Source: Phallus indusiatus (lineage: Eukaryota > Basidiomycota > Agaricomycetes > Phallales > Phallaceae). Taken from it: a stretch of 64,000 nt of DNA. A program made the translations under genes and the position numbers. The notes beneath the pieces were generated by a model. It worked only from the letters and a program-made list of their open reading frames with translations. It was not told the DNA's origin and did not search any database. Where the stretch lies: assembly GCA_027605045.1 (NCBI GenBank), contig JAQFWX010000002.1, positions 1,240,001-1,304,000 on the forward strand, in the 5' to 3' direction. Of this stretch, positions 33,675 to 44,132 are shown in pieces; the first letter of the stretch is position 1; each line of letters starts with the position of its first letter.

Positions 33675-34401
33675 ACTGCTGATGTTCAATGTGAGTGATT
33701 CACAAGAGACTGAAAACAAGTGCTTTTATACCTGAAATATGTATACCAGACAGGTCAGATGATTAAGTTCATCGCAACCATTTCCAAGACAAAACGCAGC
33801 GTAATCAAATAACTAGTGAATAGTTATTGTCAATTTTCTTTGAGGTAGCGAATAGAACTTTCTAAAAAAATTCTGAAAAGGTACGGTGCACGCCTCGGTA
33901 GGGGTATCCTCCAGGCTCCAATTGAGTCGGCAAACACTAACAGAAGAGCCCTTAGTAAGTACCAAGTAAATCACAGGCGGAATTCCTCGATTCCAAATTC
34001 ATTATTAATGAGCCCCATTTGGGGAGGGGGTCTTGCTAAGAAAGAGCGCAAATCAGTGACTCAGTGTATTCAGCTGGTGTATTATTGGCACGGATTTCCC
34101 AGGTTCAGTTTAGCATATACCCATACTATTGGAGACTACTGGATTCCCGAGAGTTCCATTAATACGAGTGATCATCGATGTTATTGATCATCAAACTTCT
34201 TCCGCACCATCTGCAGCAGCTTAGCAATATACAGTTGAGGCTATTTTGCGTTCACGGAACGGAGGGATACGATAGTGCATGTATTTATGCCTGAAAATTG
34301 TCATGACATTACAGCTTGAGGAATCGCACGCATGCGCGATGATTTTTACAATGTACACTCCCTAGTCAAGTTGACGCTCACATATAATAAAAAAATGCTA
34401 A

Positions 34402-35747
34402 TCATTCGACTTTCTTGAAACCAAACGTACTTGCGCCGATGGCTCGAGTTTCCTTTTTTGGCAAATTAGCTCGGCTGTAATATCGGATTCCGATTGTTAT
34501 TTCATAAATGAGATCAGTTATTATTAGTGTAAAGCAGACATATGTGCATATAGACTTACGGGTCTGGATCCCATCTTTCAGGAACATTTAGTCCTTTATC
34601 AACTTTAGGGCGATCCATGACACGCGCAAGCCAGTTTTCGAGATTGGGGTAGTCTTTTATATTGATACCAAGCAATTTTGCGCAGCGAATCCTTCAATGC
34701 GACCCCAAAATAGCGAATTAATAATCCACAAATAACACATAATCAATCGAAGCATAGACATACCATGCACTATTACGCAAATACAGCGTCAGAGCTCAAT
34801 GTCGCGTTGATAAAAAGAACTAAGCTTACAAAAGTTTGATATCAGCTAAACTGTAACATGGTCCAACCAACCACTCTCGTCCCTTCAAGCGCTCTTCAAG
34901 TACGGAATAAAGTCGCATAACCTCATCCTATGATTTGAAACAACTATTAAATAACCATAAATATATATTGTAAGGAAGTCATACTTGGTAGCGTTTAATA
35001 GCATAAGGAATGTCTTCCGGAGCGAAACGCGCGAAGTGAGCACTGATATATATAAAATTCAGATGCATTCAGCCGGAAAAGCGATGAATTCTTACGCTTG
35101 ACCCGACCTGCAATGTCATTTGCACTTAGTAGTACCGCCTCACACGCCTACACCAAAGTATTACTCACATTGGGGCAACCCCTCCGTCTGCGAAGAACAT
35201 CCATTGAAGTTGTTCACTGAACAAAGTCGGTTCTTTGATCGGATCATAAGAAATTATACGTTTGGTGTCATAGTGTTGCGCTATGTCTGAAAAAAGACAC
35301 TGACGTCAATAAAAAAACACTTAGGCCTTTAGTAGAAACATACAAAGAAGGATAGCTGAAGATTCCATGATGGCAAAATCTTCTCTGGAGTGGTCAACCA
35401 GAGCGGGGAAGCGACCTATAGATAATTTAACAAAGCAATTCATCTATGCAATACATGAGATATTCACAGACCATTAGGGTTGATTTTCAGATACCATTCG
35501 CTTTTATGCTCTTTGTTTTCCAGGGAAGGGGCTATGAGTTTATCTACCACACGGTGAGCTTGCGTAATTCCTATTAAACCCTGACTGTGAGATTGAAGGC
35601 ATACAAGAGATATCTAGCTCCTCAAGAGCCACTGGGACACATTGTGCCTAGTTAATCGGATGAATGAGTGAGTCTCCCAAACAGAGAAGCAATAAACTAA
35701 CTTGCAGGTGACACGGTCGTATAAAGAGTCAGCTGTGGAGAGGACAT
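34402..35747 (-). CDS. Glutathione S-transferase, Ure2-type, copy 4 (nearly intact)
   Basis: Exons: 35747-35702, 35647-35605, 35558-35472, 35415-35344, 35286-35169, 35107-35096 (12 nt), 35042-34985, 34927-34830, 34769-34764 (6 nt, tgcatg), 34691-34560, 34474-34402. It is diverged from copies 1 and 3 and is the full-length parent of truncated copy 2. NPNGRFPALVDHSRED, DTKRIISYDP, FAPEDIPYAIKRYQ and INIKDYPNLENWL are visible. A 46-nt intron (35559-35604) sits where copies 1 and 3 read through. At the exon 2 acceptor there is one base too many (43 nt instead of a frame-keeping length), so exon 1 to 2 does not join in frame unless a different donor is used. Either a recent lesion or an unrecognised splice choice. 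Confidence 0.75.
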
Positions 35748-36561
35748 GCTGTCCAATGTGCGTCGCAGGGAATGTCTGCTAATTCTATGGGTAATGAATA
35801 TTTGAATATTTGCTTTTTTTTAACCTGCGGGAAATTTGAATGCGAGAAGTCAGATGATCGAGATGTACGTCCAAATTGGGAAAACGTTACAGAAGCAATT
35901 CCTAGATTTCAAATTCATTATTCATTAACACCATTCTTATTAAGAGATTTGGGAAAACTTAGTGACTCGCTGTATTACTGGCACAGGATTTCCCAAGCAC
36001 ACTGCGCACATTACGGAACACCCATCGGCGAAAAAGGTCATCGATGCCATCGATCATCAAGCACCTTCCAACAGCGTACGTGACAACTTGGGAATAGGGC
36101 CTACGAAGTAGTTTGAGACTGGCTCGCGCTGATGACCAATAAAGAGACTCAAAAATTGACTCAGAATAGCGCCGACCTCCAGATTCGCACTGTACAGCGC
36201 TACCTAAGCGTCGCGTGGACAGTCTGACCCATTGATTTTATACTTGTAGCGACTTTTCTCTATATCCGATGCTATGATTTTGATCCTTTCATTTGTGACG
36301 ATGAATCGCCTCTCAACGTCTCAATAAGTTCATCCACTACTGGCACAATCACAGAAAAGAACGCATTTACCGCGCCGTTATATTGTGGGAGCATTAATAA
36401 TAAGAGCCAGTACTATATCAGTAATATGTAAAAATATATAACTATTGAAGCTGCTGCTAAACTACTAAAACGCTGAATGTGATGGTGTTTCCGAAATGAG
36501 ATTTCCAAGGACAGATACCGACAAAGTCCCTATTGCTCTAAACTGACTCTACTCCTCTCAA
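35748..36561. other. Intergenic region
   Basis: Holds the promoter of GST copy 4 and the 3' flank of the F-box gene. A 103-codon + strand ORF at 35772 has no family features and overlaps the GST promoter; I do not regard it as a gene. Confidence 0.45.
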
Positions 36562-38214
36562 TTAAAACGGAGAGTCCACGAGCACTGTTTCCTCATGAGG
36601 ATAACGAACGAGTACCTTGAGAGGATACCCTTGTTCGTACCGCCTATGAGAACATTTCCTAAGGATATCCTTTTGGGATTCTTGCAACATATTTTTCACG
36701 TCCACAATTAGCTCGCGTAAATAGAGGCAAGGGAGGAGAGAAATTTGAGGAGACGAGCCTCTAGCGGCAATAATGGCGTTCAGATCAACCCATATGAGAT
36801 TGGAGGTTGGAAGTAATCGATGCGCAGAGTAGTACGAGTCACAGGTTTTTTGTAACGGATGTATAGAGTATTGCGAGTCGCAGATCTTTTCCATGTCGGA
36901 AGTCAGTGCCAACAAAAAAGTTAGGGATGGATAATAGTCGGGACCAAATGGTTCGGTATACTTGACCGTCAAAGACTGCAAACATTTCAATGACACGATA
37001 ATGGTTGGGAAAATAACCCTTGAAAAATGAGCTGAGTCTTCGAATTCGAGGACCAAGCGAGTTATAAGAACTAGATTGATAGACCTCATCAAGGAAGCGT
37101 CCCAAAGTGGCATTAAGTGCGATAAGTCGTCATGAAGCCATACGATTGTGCTACCATTCATTTGATTGACGTGATCTTCCTCTAGTGACATTTTTGCTCT
37201 TTGACCATGACCGCCGAAGTGAATGCTGAGAGACTTGAAGGGTGTTGTAGACAAAAGTGGGGATAACGGGTTCGGCGGGTCGTCAGGTACCAACTCGTTA
37301 CGGAATGTTATGTGCCATTTAAGATCAGAAGGAAATATTACATATTCCAACAAAAAATCCACCAGATCGTGCGTGTTATACATTTTGAGAACGAGTCTTT
37401 GCAGGCCTGGCAACACAATTTTGCGATTAGGTGGATATTCGAAATAAGGTCCCATAACTGCAGTTTGATCGAGAGAAATGCGAAGATATTCCAGCCTTGG
37501 AGATAAAGCAAGGAAATCTAGGAAACGGTCTGAATCCAGTCTGCACGAGTCACGCAAGCCCAAAGAGAGTGCTGTCAGGTTATGAAATAGAGGATTGCGT
37601 GATTCGCGAATGTCAAGGGAAAGCTGACAGTGAATGTAGTTTAGTTTGGGTGCATTCCCGGAAAATAGCGTGCGCGAAAAATCTTGAAGAGGAGGATCAA
37701 CATGTTGATAGTGAAAGGAGAACGTTTCTAACTGCGGAGCTGGTTTTTGGACATATGAGAGGACTTGTTGAGTTATTGGTGCCATTTCTCGACGGCCGGT
37801 GAATGGATTGAAGACATCAATTATGGACGAAAAGATGTGGATGCGAAGCAGCTTGAATCTATGCATGTGCCGGAAAAGGGAGGAAACAATTCTTTGAGTG
37901 CTATCACTGACACCCCGTCGTCCAATCACCCCTAGCTGGAGAGACACGTTCAGTTTCGCGGATACAGATCGACGGAGGAACTCCATTATTCCGTCTTCTT
38001 TGAAACTCAAGGTGCAAAGGTAGGTCCACATCAGTGGGTCTGCAATAAGAGCATTTCGCCACGACTGGCAAACATGCGACGCGACGATTGGAGGCAACAG
38101 CAACGGAAGGTGTGATGTATGTTCATTATTTAAAGGAATGTCCCGGGTGAAGCTGTAAAGGATTATTTTCCCGAAAACATCATAAGGGATACGATCAAAA
38201 ATATTTGAGCTCAT
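36562..38214 (-). CDS. F-box protein
   Basis: Intronless, 550 aa. The first ~60 residues fit an F-box: DRIPYDVFGKIILY, then IVASHVCQSWRNALIADPLMW. F-box proteins bind Skp1 and bring targets to SCF ubiquitin ligases. The remainder is a Leu-rich, repeat-like region (for example LFHNLTALSLGL, LSPRLEYLRISLD, LPGLQRLVLKMY) that is common in the expanded agaricomycete F-box families. The start ATG precedes the F-box directly. No disruption seen. The target is unknown. Confidence 0.88.
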   Translation of the reverse strand: MSSNIFDRIPYDVFGKIILYSFTRDIPLNNEHTSHLPLLLPPIVASHVCQSWRNALIADPLMWTYLCTLSFKEDGIMEFLRRSVSAKLNVSLQLGVIGRRGVSDSTQRIVSSLFRHMHRFKLLRIHIFSSIIDVFNPFTGRREMAPITQQVLSYVQKPAPQLETFSFHYQHVDPPLQDFSRTLFSGNAPKLNYIHCQLSLDIRESRNPLFHNLTALSLGLRDSCRLDSDRFLDFLALSPRLEYLRISLDQTAVMGPYFEYPPNRKIVLPGLQRLVLKMYNTHDLVDFLLEYVIFPSDLKWHITFRNELVPDDPPNPLSPLLSTTPFKSLSIHFGGHGQRAKMSLEEDHVNQMNGSTIVWLHDDLSHLMPLWDASLMRSINLVLITRLVLEFEDSAHFSRVIFPTIIVSLKCLQSLTVKYTEPFGPDYYPSLTFLLALTSDMEKICDSQYSIHPLQKTCDSYYSAHRLLPTSNLIWVDLNAIIAARGSSPQISLLPCLYLRELIVDVKNMLQESQKDILRKCSHRRYEQGYPLKVLVRYPHEETVLVDSPF

Positions 38215-39225
38215 TGTGAGTTGGGAGACAACTTCAGAGGAAGAATGTGAGCGGAGGCAGGCAATTAATGTTTTTTCTCCGTTCGTAAAACTTGCCTATA
38301 TATAATGCTTGTCGCTATTCCTTATGCCCATATTACTAGATGCCCTCTTGTCCCGAGATAGGTCCAGGGAAGATGGACAGAATAGCGAGTGTATTGGGAA
38401 CTTTGGACAACCCGACACCAGTTAGGAGGATATCTTCACCCCAGTCAACAGAAGGCGTCGGTATCTTGTACTGAACAGGTCTCGCTTTGAGGCTGCTTAG
38501 TGCTTACCAACATTTTCGCTATGAGATTGTCCACGGGTTTGGATACGGGTGACTTGTGATACATGGCTTCATCGTGATATTAAGATTTCGTACCGTCCGT
38601 GTTCCCAGGTCTCGAGTGTTAGACAGGTATGGTGGGGACTTGTGCGGATCGCTCTCGTGAATGTGTATACCGGCTTAAAGCGGCTAATTCGCGTATTAGT
38701 GGTTTGCATCGTCCTCTTTTTCTGTCAGCTCAAAGGACTAGTCCTGCGCGGGTGCCTGACTAGACGTGTGGAAAACGTTTCGAAAACAGATAGTGTCATG
38801 ACTGGGAGTGTCATAATCTGCGGTATTGTCATATGGTTGATTTCTCTAAATACTAGTTCATAATGCGCATGGAAGTCACCAGAATGCAAAGAACTTCACA
38901 CGTATTTTTTCTGTAGGATAGGATGCGTTCTCAAGGCGAGTGTCTTCTTTCACTCGCGATGTCACGCGTCACATGCTGTATACAATAAATAGCTCCGAGT
39001 CAAGAGCCCACGGAATCGACTCTAAGAAAAACGCAGATGAAGGTAAAGAACTAGTTTTCAGTATCTTCCCCCACTCACTGAATATTTGCACCCATCACAC
39101 ACCGTGAAAAGAGACAACGTCCCCTAACTGCAGTTCCGCCTTCAAAAATCATCGCATCAAGACGTGAAAAACCCCTACGCTCTACACTTGTAATAAAGTA
39201 CTCCTGGCCAACTGCGGCAAACGAA
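38215..39225. other. Intergenic region between divergent genes
   Basis: Contains the promoters of the F-box gene (minus) and kinase-like gene (plus). A 104-codon + strand ORF at 38549 shows no recognisable domain and no splice extension. Confidence 0.4.
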
Positions 39226-40481
39226 ATGGTAGAGCCAAAGATGTATGATGCTTGTAAAAATAGTTTTGGTGTTGCTCAGTCTTTGGGCTCATTTGTTGCA
39301 TGTATCCGTGAAAATCAACCAATGTGCAATTCCGTTTTCTTGCCTCCGGCAGGTGAGGGTATCAAGAAGTATTATTGGCCTATCTTCAACACCTCAGGAA
39401 GAAAATCGTGGATTCCAAAAACAGTGGACTGTCGCAAACTTTGGATCACAACACTAGCTAATGAAGGACAAAACCTTGATGAATGTTCAAGCGCATTAGA
39501 CCTATGTGAATGTCTCCTGCATTCCATGCTCGGTATGCGTCTTCCCCACCCCTCTACTTCCCTTCTTCCCACACTTTCTTTGACATTCCAACTAGGTTGG
39601 CTATCAGCGTATCAACACGGATATCTGCACCGGGACATTAGTATTGGTAATCTGCTCAAGTTTGCTGTGCCTGTATCTGGCAACAAATTCAGTGCCGTTG
39701 AATTTATTATCCGCGAAGCCTTTCCAGAGGAACAGGACAAGACAAGCTTGAGCAACAAGATAGCGTTAAATCCGACCAACGGTAAACACTTGGAATACCA
39801 AGAGCTGCTCACAATCGCCCAGGACTTAGATGCTGCTTTGGATCAACAGAGCTTACCAGCGGAATTCAAAGCAACGATTATTGACGGAGACATGGCGGCT
39901 TACATCCCAACTTATTTTGATTCTCCTCATGATAAAGGAGTTTTCTACGTGAGTTGCGCCACTCATTGTTTTATGTGAGTCATGAGTGTCAGGCTGATCA
40001 ATAAACTTAGGGCACTATTGAGTTTATGTCGTTGCGGCTTCTCGATGCAATGGAATTGAATAAGTCTTGTCTGCATTCTCCGTTGGATGACTTGTGGTCG
40101 TTTTTCTGGACAGCGCTTTGGGCGACATTGTATAATCATCACTACCCAGGCCAAACTGAGACAGAGAAACGTTGGCGTCGTAAATTATGCCAAGGAAGTG
40201 ACTCTCGTGAAAAAGTAGCCGTGGACATTGAAAGAGACCCACTCATTGAAGAGGAAGAGCAATATTCTCGCGTTCTCCGGCATATGGCGCCATTGCTCCG
40301 TGGGTGGTACGATTCTTTACGCAAAATGGGGCCCAAATGGTTATTGGAGCTGAGAAGAAAGAACGATGCAAAACCAGAGGAAATGCGCATGCTGTTTCAC
40401 AAGTACGCATATAGCGGCGTATTGAACTTTGTTCGTATATTTTCAGAGCATGTTCAGACTTTTGGAGATACCTCGGTGTAG
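39226..40481 (+). CDS. FunK1-like protein kinase, short form
   Basis: Exons 39226-39532, 39596-39948, 40011-40481 give 376 aa. The catalytic loop YLHRDISIGNLL, the segment TIIDGDMAAY in the DFG position, GTIEFMSLRLL and SPLDDLWSFFWTALW match the FunK1 family of fungal kinases. The family usually has a long N-terminal region and a recognisable N-lobe; here the part before HRDIS is only ~115 residues and I see no glycine-rich loop or clear ATP-binding Lys. The DFG Phe is also replaced. It may be inactive, or part of its 5' end may be missing. Splice sites are canonical. Confidence 0.78.
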
Positions 40482-40950
40482 TTCGTGCATAAATTGAATC
40501 TCATGTGATCAAATAATATCTCGTAACACATGGAATAATGCCAATTTTATAATAGTGATTTAGTTATGATAGCTTTCTCGTGTTAGATCTTCATGATTAG
40601 CATGTTGGAATGTTTGCAGCTTGCTGTTGGTTGAAACAGAACCGGCACGAACCGCGGATCAGTTGATCGGCTCACCGCGACCCCGCGAATATATTTTTTC
40701 GTTCCCTGGATACAAGCGAAGATGCTTATTGCCATACTTACTTATGTACTTCAACTTGGCACACAGTTAGGCCGTTTCGAGAACCTTATTGGTCTACATG
40801 CCTTGACACGTTCCGGCGTTCATCAAAATTACTGATGCGTCAACACCTCTTCTTTATATCTCAAATGCCCACCCTTTATCTCCTCCCTCCTCCCCTACTT
40901 TCGTTCTTTCGTTCCCGTGTGTAATCCCTTTTCATCGGCGCTGTTTGAAG

Positions 40951-41964
40951 ATGCTTAACAGCTTTGGAAAACTTGCCGTCGTTGAAGTAGTCGTTTACAT
41001 ACCAGTCGCCCTGGTGGCGTTTTATGTTACGTTACGATATGCTTCTACTAATCGTCGGAAGGCCTGGGCTTTTCTTTTAACATTTGCTATGAGTGAGTTT
41101 TCTGTCGTTTTGAAGGTCTGTTTCTCTAAATTCTGCGGTACCTAGTACGTTCTACGGGCGCCGTCTTGACGATAGTGTCTCAACATGAAACGAACCCATC
41201 AAAGGGTCTACTCACCGCAGTCGGAATCCTTCCAGTCATTGGTCTTGGCACTTTACTTCTGGTGACACACTCCTTAGTGTCCGCAATGTGAGCACTTCAA
41301 GTCTGTTACTTTGCTTTGCCACATCGTAATGTATGATGATTACAGAAGCAAAAAAGCTTTGCCAAATTTTCCTCGATTTTTACAACTGGTCCGCGTGATA
41401 ATTGCGGTAGGAATAATTCTGTCCATCATCTCAAAGATCGGCCAAGCATTGGGACCTGCTGGATTATCTATAACGACGGCACATAATCTTTTCAAAGTCA
41501 GTATCGCTCTTTTCGTGGCCGGTTATTTAGCCATTTTGGGAGTTCTCATGCGATTGTGGGCTGGGAGAGGGGATTTCTCGATCGTCTACTACAAAGTAAG
41601 TTCAATAAGGAATATTCTATTATTTCAAATGATTTACGGAGACAAGTTTCTGCGGAACATCTCAATTGCAATGCCCTTTCTTGCCGTACGAGTCCTCTAC
41701 TCTGCGGCTGGTGCTTTTAGTCTTGCAAACTCGGAAGTCTCGACAATTTTCACCAAGTGGAAATTATTTTTATTCCTGGCTTTGATTATGGAACTTGTTA
41801 TCGTTTGCATTTATCTGGCTTCCGGGATCATTATTCCCGTCAACGACGAAGAAACTGGCTCATCTGAGAAGCCTCCACCCCCACGAGAAAACCGGTTGAA
41901 GAAATGGCCTCAAACTCGCAATAGGGCTATGCCGAGGGATAAGGAGATGGTTTCAAGTTTTTAG
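40951..41964 (+). CDS. Seven-transmembrane fungal protein
   Basis: Exons 40951-41092, 41146-41287, 41346-41595, 41647-41964 give 283 aa. Seven hydrophobic segments are visible, starting with AVVEVVVYIPVALVAFYV and ending with LFLFLALIMELVIVCIYL, then a basic, Pro-rich cytoplasmic-type tail (EKPPPPREN). The layout resembles the fungal DUF7702 type of integral membrane proteins; this assignment is from memory of the pattern. The last intron (51 nt, strong GTAAGT donor) is in frame, so its retention would add 17 residues. Function unknown. Confidence 0.72.
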
Positions 41965-42288
41965 AGACATAGAGATATCACTTCTTTTGTACATCATCTC
42001 TCCTCTAGACAACAAAAGACGCGCCCAAAGAGCCAGTCCTGGGTTCGAGCTGCATGCTCAACTGAAAAAGACATGGAATAACATGCATGCACTCCACAAA
42101 AAATGCATTAATGTAGTATAAATATCACATCGGTTGTTGCCGGCGGGCACCCAAATATTTTTAAAATTAAATGGACGGGAACTCCGCAGCAGTGAAGCAG
42201 TGGTTTGAGAATGACTATAAAGTCTACAAAACATGGTACCACTTTCATTCCCACTGACGACGACTTTTCTGTCCGCCCATTCAAGTAA

Positions 42289-43191
42289 ATGCCTCGAATG
42301 ATCTCTCTTCCTGAAATACTCGGTGCTCGCAAGGTTCCTTTGTTTTGGCTTAGACTGCCATTCTGGATTGCCACAGTCGGTTTGTCAGTCGTGTGCGTGG
42401 CGGTTGGTGCTCAAGCTATACGAAGGTAAGTTTATGGTACAGCTTGAATTATAACTAATATGCAAGACGCTCACAACACAATTCACTAACAGGAGCCAAG
42501 AGTTGGAAGACAGCCTTCGTACCCTGGCCCAGCAAAATAATGTCACAATTATGTTTGACATGAATGGTGAGTTATTTCGGGCATTATCCATATAATAGAA
42601 CATTTTTCCCACTACGTAATCATCCATCTTTGATTCGCAGACATTGTAGCCACTTCAAGACTTCTAACAGTCATTGGCGCCTTACTTGCAGCCTTCAGTC
42701 TCACATACAGCTTCATCCTCTTGATTGATGGCATCACGTTCCTCATTCGTCGTCGTAACAGTCGAGTAAAATCTCAATCAGAAGAAGAATCAAACAGTGG
42801 ATCCGAAGAACGCTTACCTTTCTCAACGCGCACGCTGCGTTTCCAAGTCCTCGTCCTTGGTGTTCTGACTCTTGTTTTGTTCACCGGCTTGGTTCCTTCT
42901 ACGATCTTTGCCCGAACAGGTCACGCCCACCTCACCATCCAACCTTCTGATCCAACTTTGATGTCCCAAATCGATACCAGATACTGGGATTATGGATTTT
43001 GTACGTTCTTTTCGATGATTCTAATTAAAGCCAATAAATGATCTGAATTGCTATTTATAGTGCGTTGTCTGGCGGCCGCACCGTGGTTTGCAATTATATT
43101 TTCAATTCCTACTGCTTTGATCAGTTGGGTGGCGTTACATATCTCCGACGCGACTTCCCCATCCGATTCCCCAGTCGCAGGCAAAGCTTGA
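42289..43191 (+). CDS. Four-transmembrane protein
   Basis: Exons 42289-42425, 42493-42566, 42641-43000, 43061-43191 give 233 aa. Four hydrophobic segments: FWIATVGLSVVCVAVGAQAI, LLTVIGALLAAFSLTYSFIL, FQVLVLGVLTLVLFTGL and WFAIIFSIPTALISWVAL. An extracellular-type loop lies between TM1 and TM2, and a charged Arg/Ser/Glu loop between TM2 and TM3. The topology is MARVEL-like, but no diagnostic motif is seen. Lies 324 bp after the previous gene in the same direction. Confidence 0.75.
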
Positions 43192-43648
43192 TCTTCTCCC
43201 TTTAAATGATTATCATTTTCTAACGAACACTCGATTTGTGTCCGTGCAAGCCCAACATATTATTTGTTATGATTTGTTATGAGTACTTTGATGACTATAA
43301 AGTATCATTAAATAGTGCTAAGCATACTACGTAGGACTTAACTGAAATTCTCTTATAAGTAAGTATAGGCTATGATTTCAGGCTTTTTTCATCTATGAAT
43401 TCGACTTCGATCTGGCTTCAGCTCGACACTTGACGTGCAAATCTGGCAGTTAGTCTGGTTCAGGGTTCTAATGGAAGCACGCATCACATCAGTAATCTGG
43501 TTTCGCGGCGAGCGCTTAAGGTTTAGTCTCAGACTTTGCGCGTCCTCACGCCTCATTCCTCGGACCGTCTCAGACATTCCGAGACACAGTGTTTATTCTT
43601 TTTCTTCATTTTACGCTATTTTTCTTTGTATATTCATCGCATATCTCA

Positions 43649-43685
43649 ATATAAATCCTTATCATGGCATGATAAGGATTTATAT
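43649..43685. repeat. Perfect 17-bp inverted repeat
   Basis: Arms atataaatccttatcat (43649-43665) and its exact reverse complement (43669-43685) are separated by ggc. It lies in the spacer between two + strand genes. A stem with this 3-nt loop could mark a small inverted element or a structured 3' region; no target-site duplication was recognised. Confidence 0.9.
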
Positions 43686-44132
43686 AGAGATCTACATATT
43701 TCCTCCCGGAAAATCGGCCCTCAATAGGTAACGACTGGTCTGAATGACGTGTATAGGTTTATTCAGTTCGCCTGGTTGAACATATCCAGTTTAACGAACT
43801 TCAAATCTCACTGACAATGAGTTTCGGCAAACCATCCTCAGTGGCGTAGTTGTCAATGCCTTCGAAGCAGTTGCATGATTTGTTTCAAAACGATCATCTA
43901 ATATGTCGATAAAAACGCACAGCTTAGATGAACAACTGTTCTGACAGTTGTCGCACAGAGCTTGGCGGAACAATTGTTCAACTGACAGCGACAGCACTGT
44001 GAGTATACCAAACCTCATTTTCCAGTATCTCGGGTCATACCGAAAAGATGACAAAAAACCGACCCGTTAGTATTTAACTCTTCATTTGGTCTCTTATTTA
44101 TTCATCTTCTCACAAAAGAACCGAACCTGAAA

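Larger units (their letters stand above)
31021..34817. repeat. Tandem segmental duplication, unit 2
   Basis: Matches unit 1 from prolidase exon 8 through the complete GST and spacer up to the GST intron ending in gataaaaag. The spacers at 29.9-30.4 kb and 33.7-34.2 kb are nearly the same (for example around 30,090 and 33,890). Confidence 0.85.

Noticed and set aside
42030..42060. Another gggttcgag T-arm-like motif
   Set aside because: No cloverleaf around it; isolated match.
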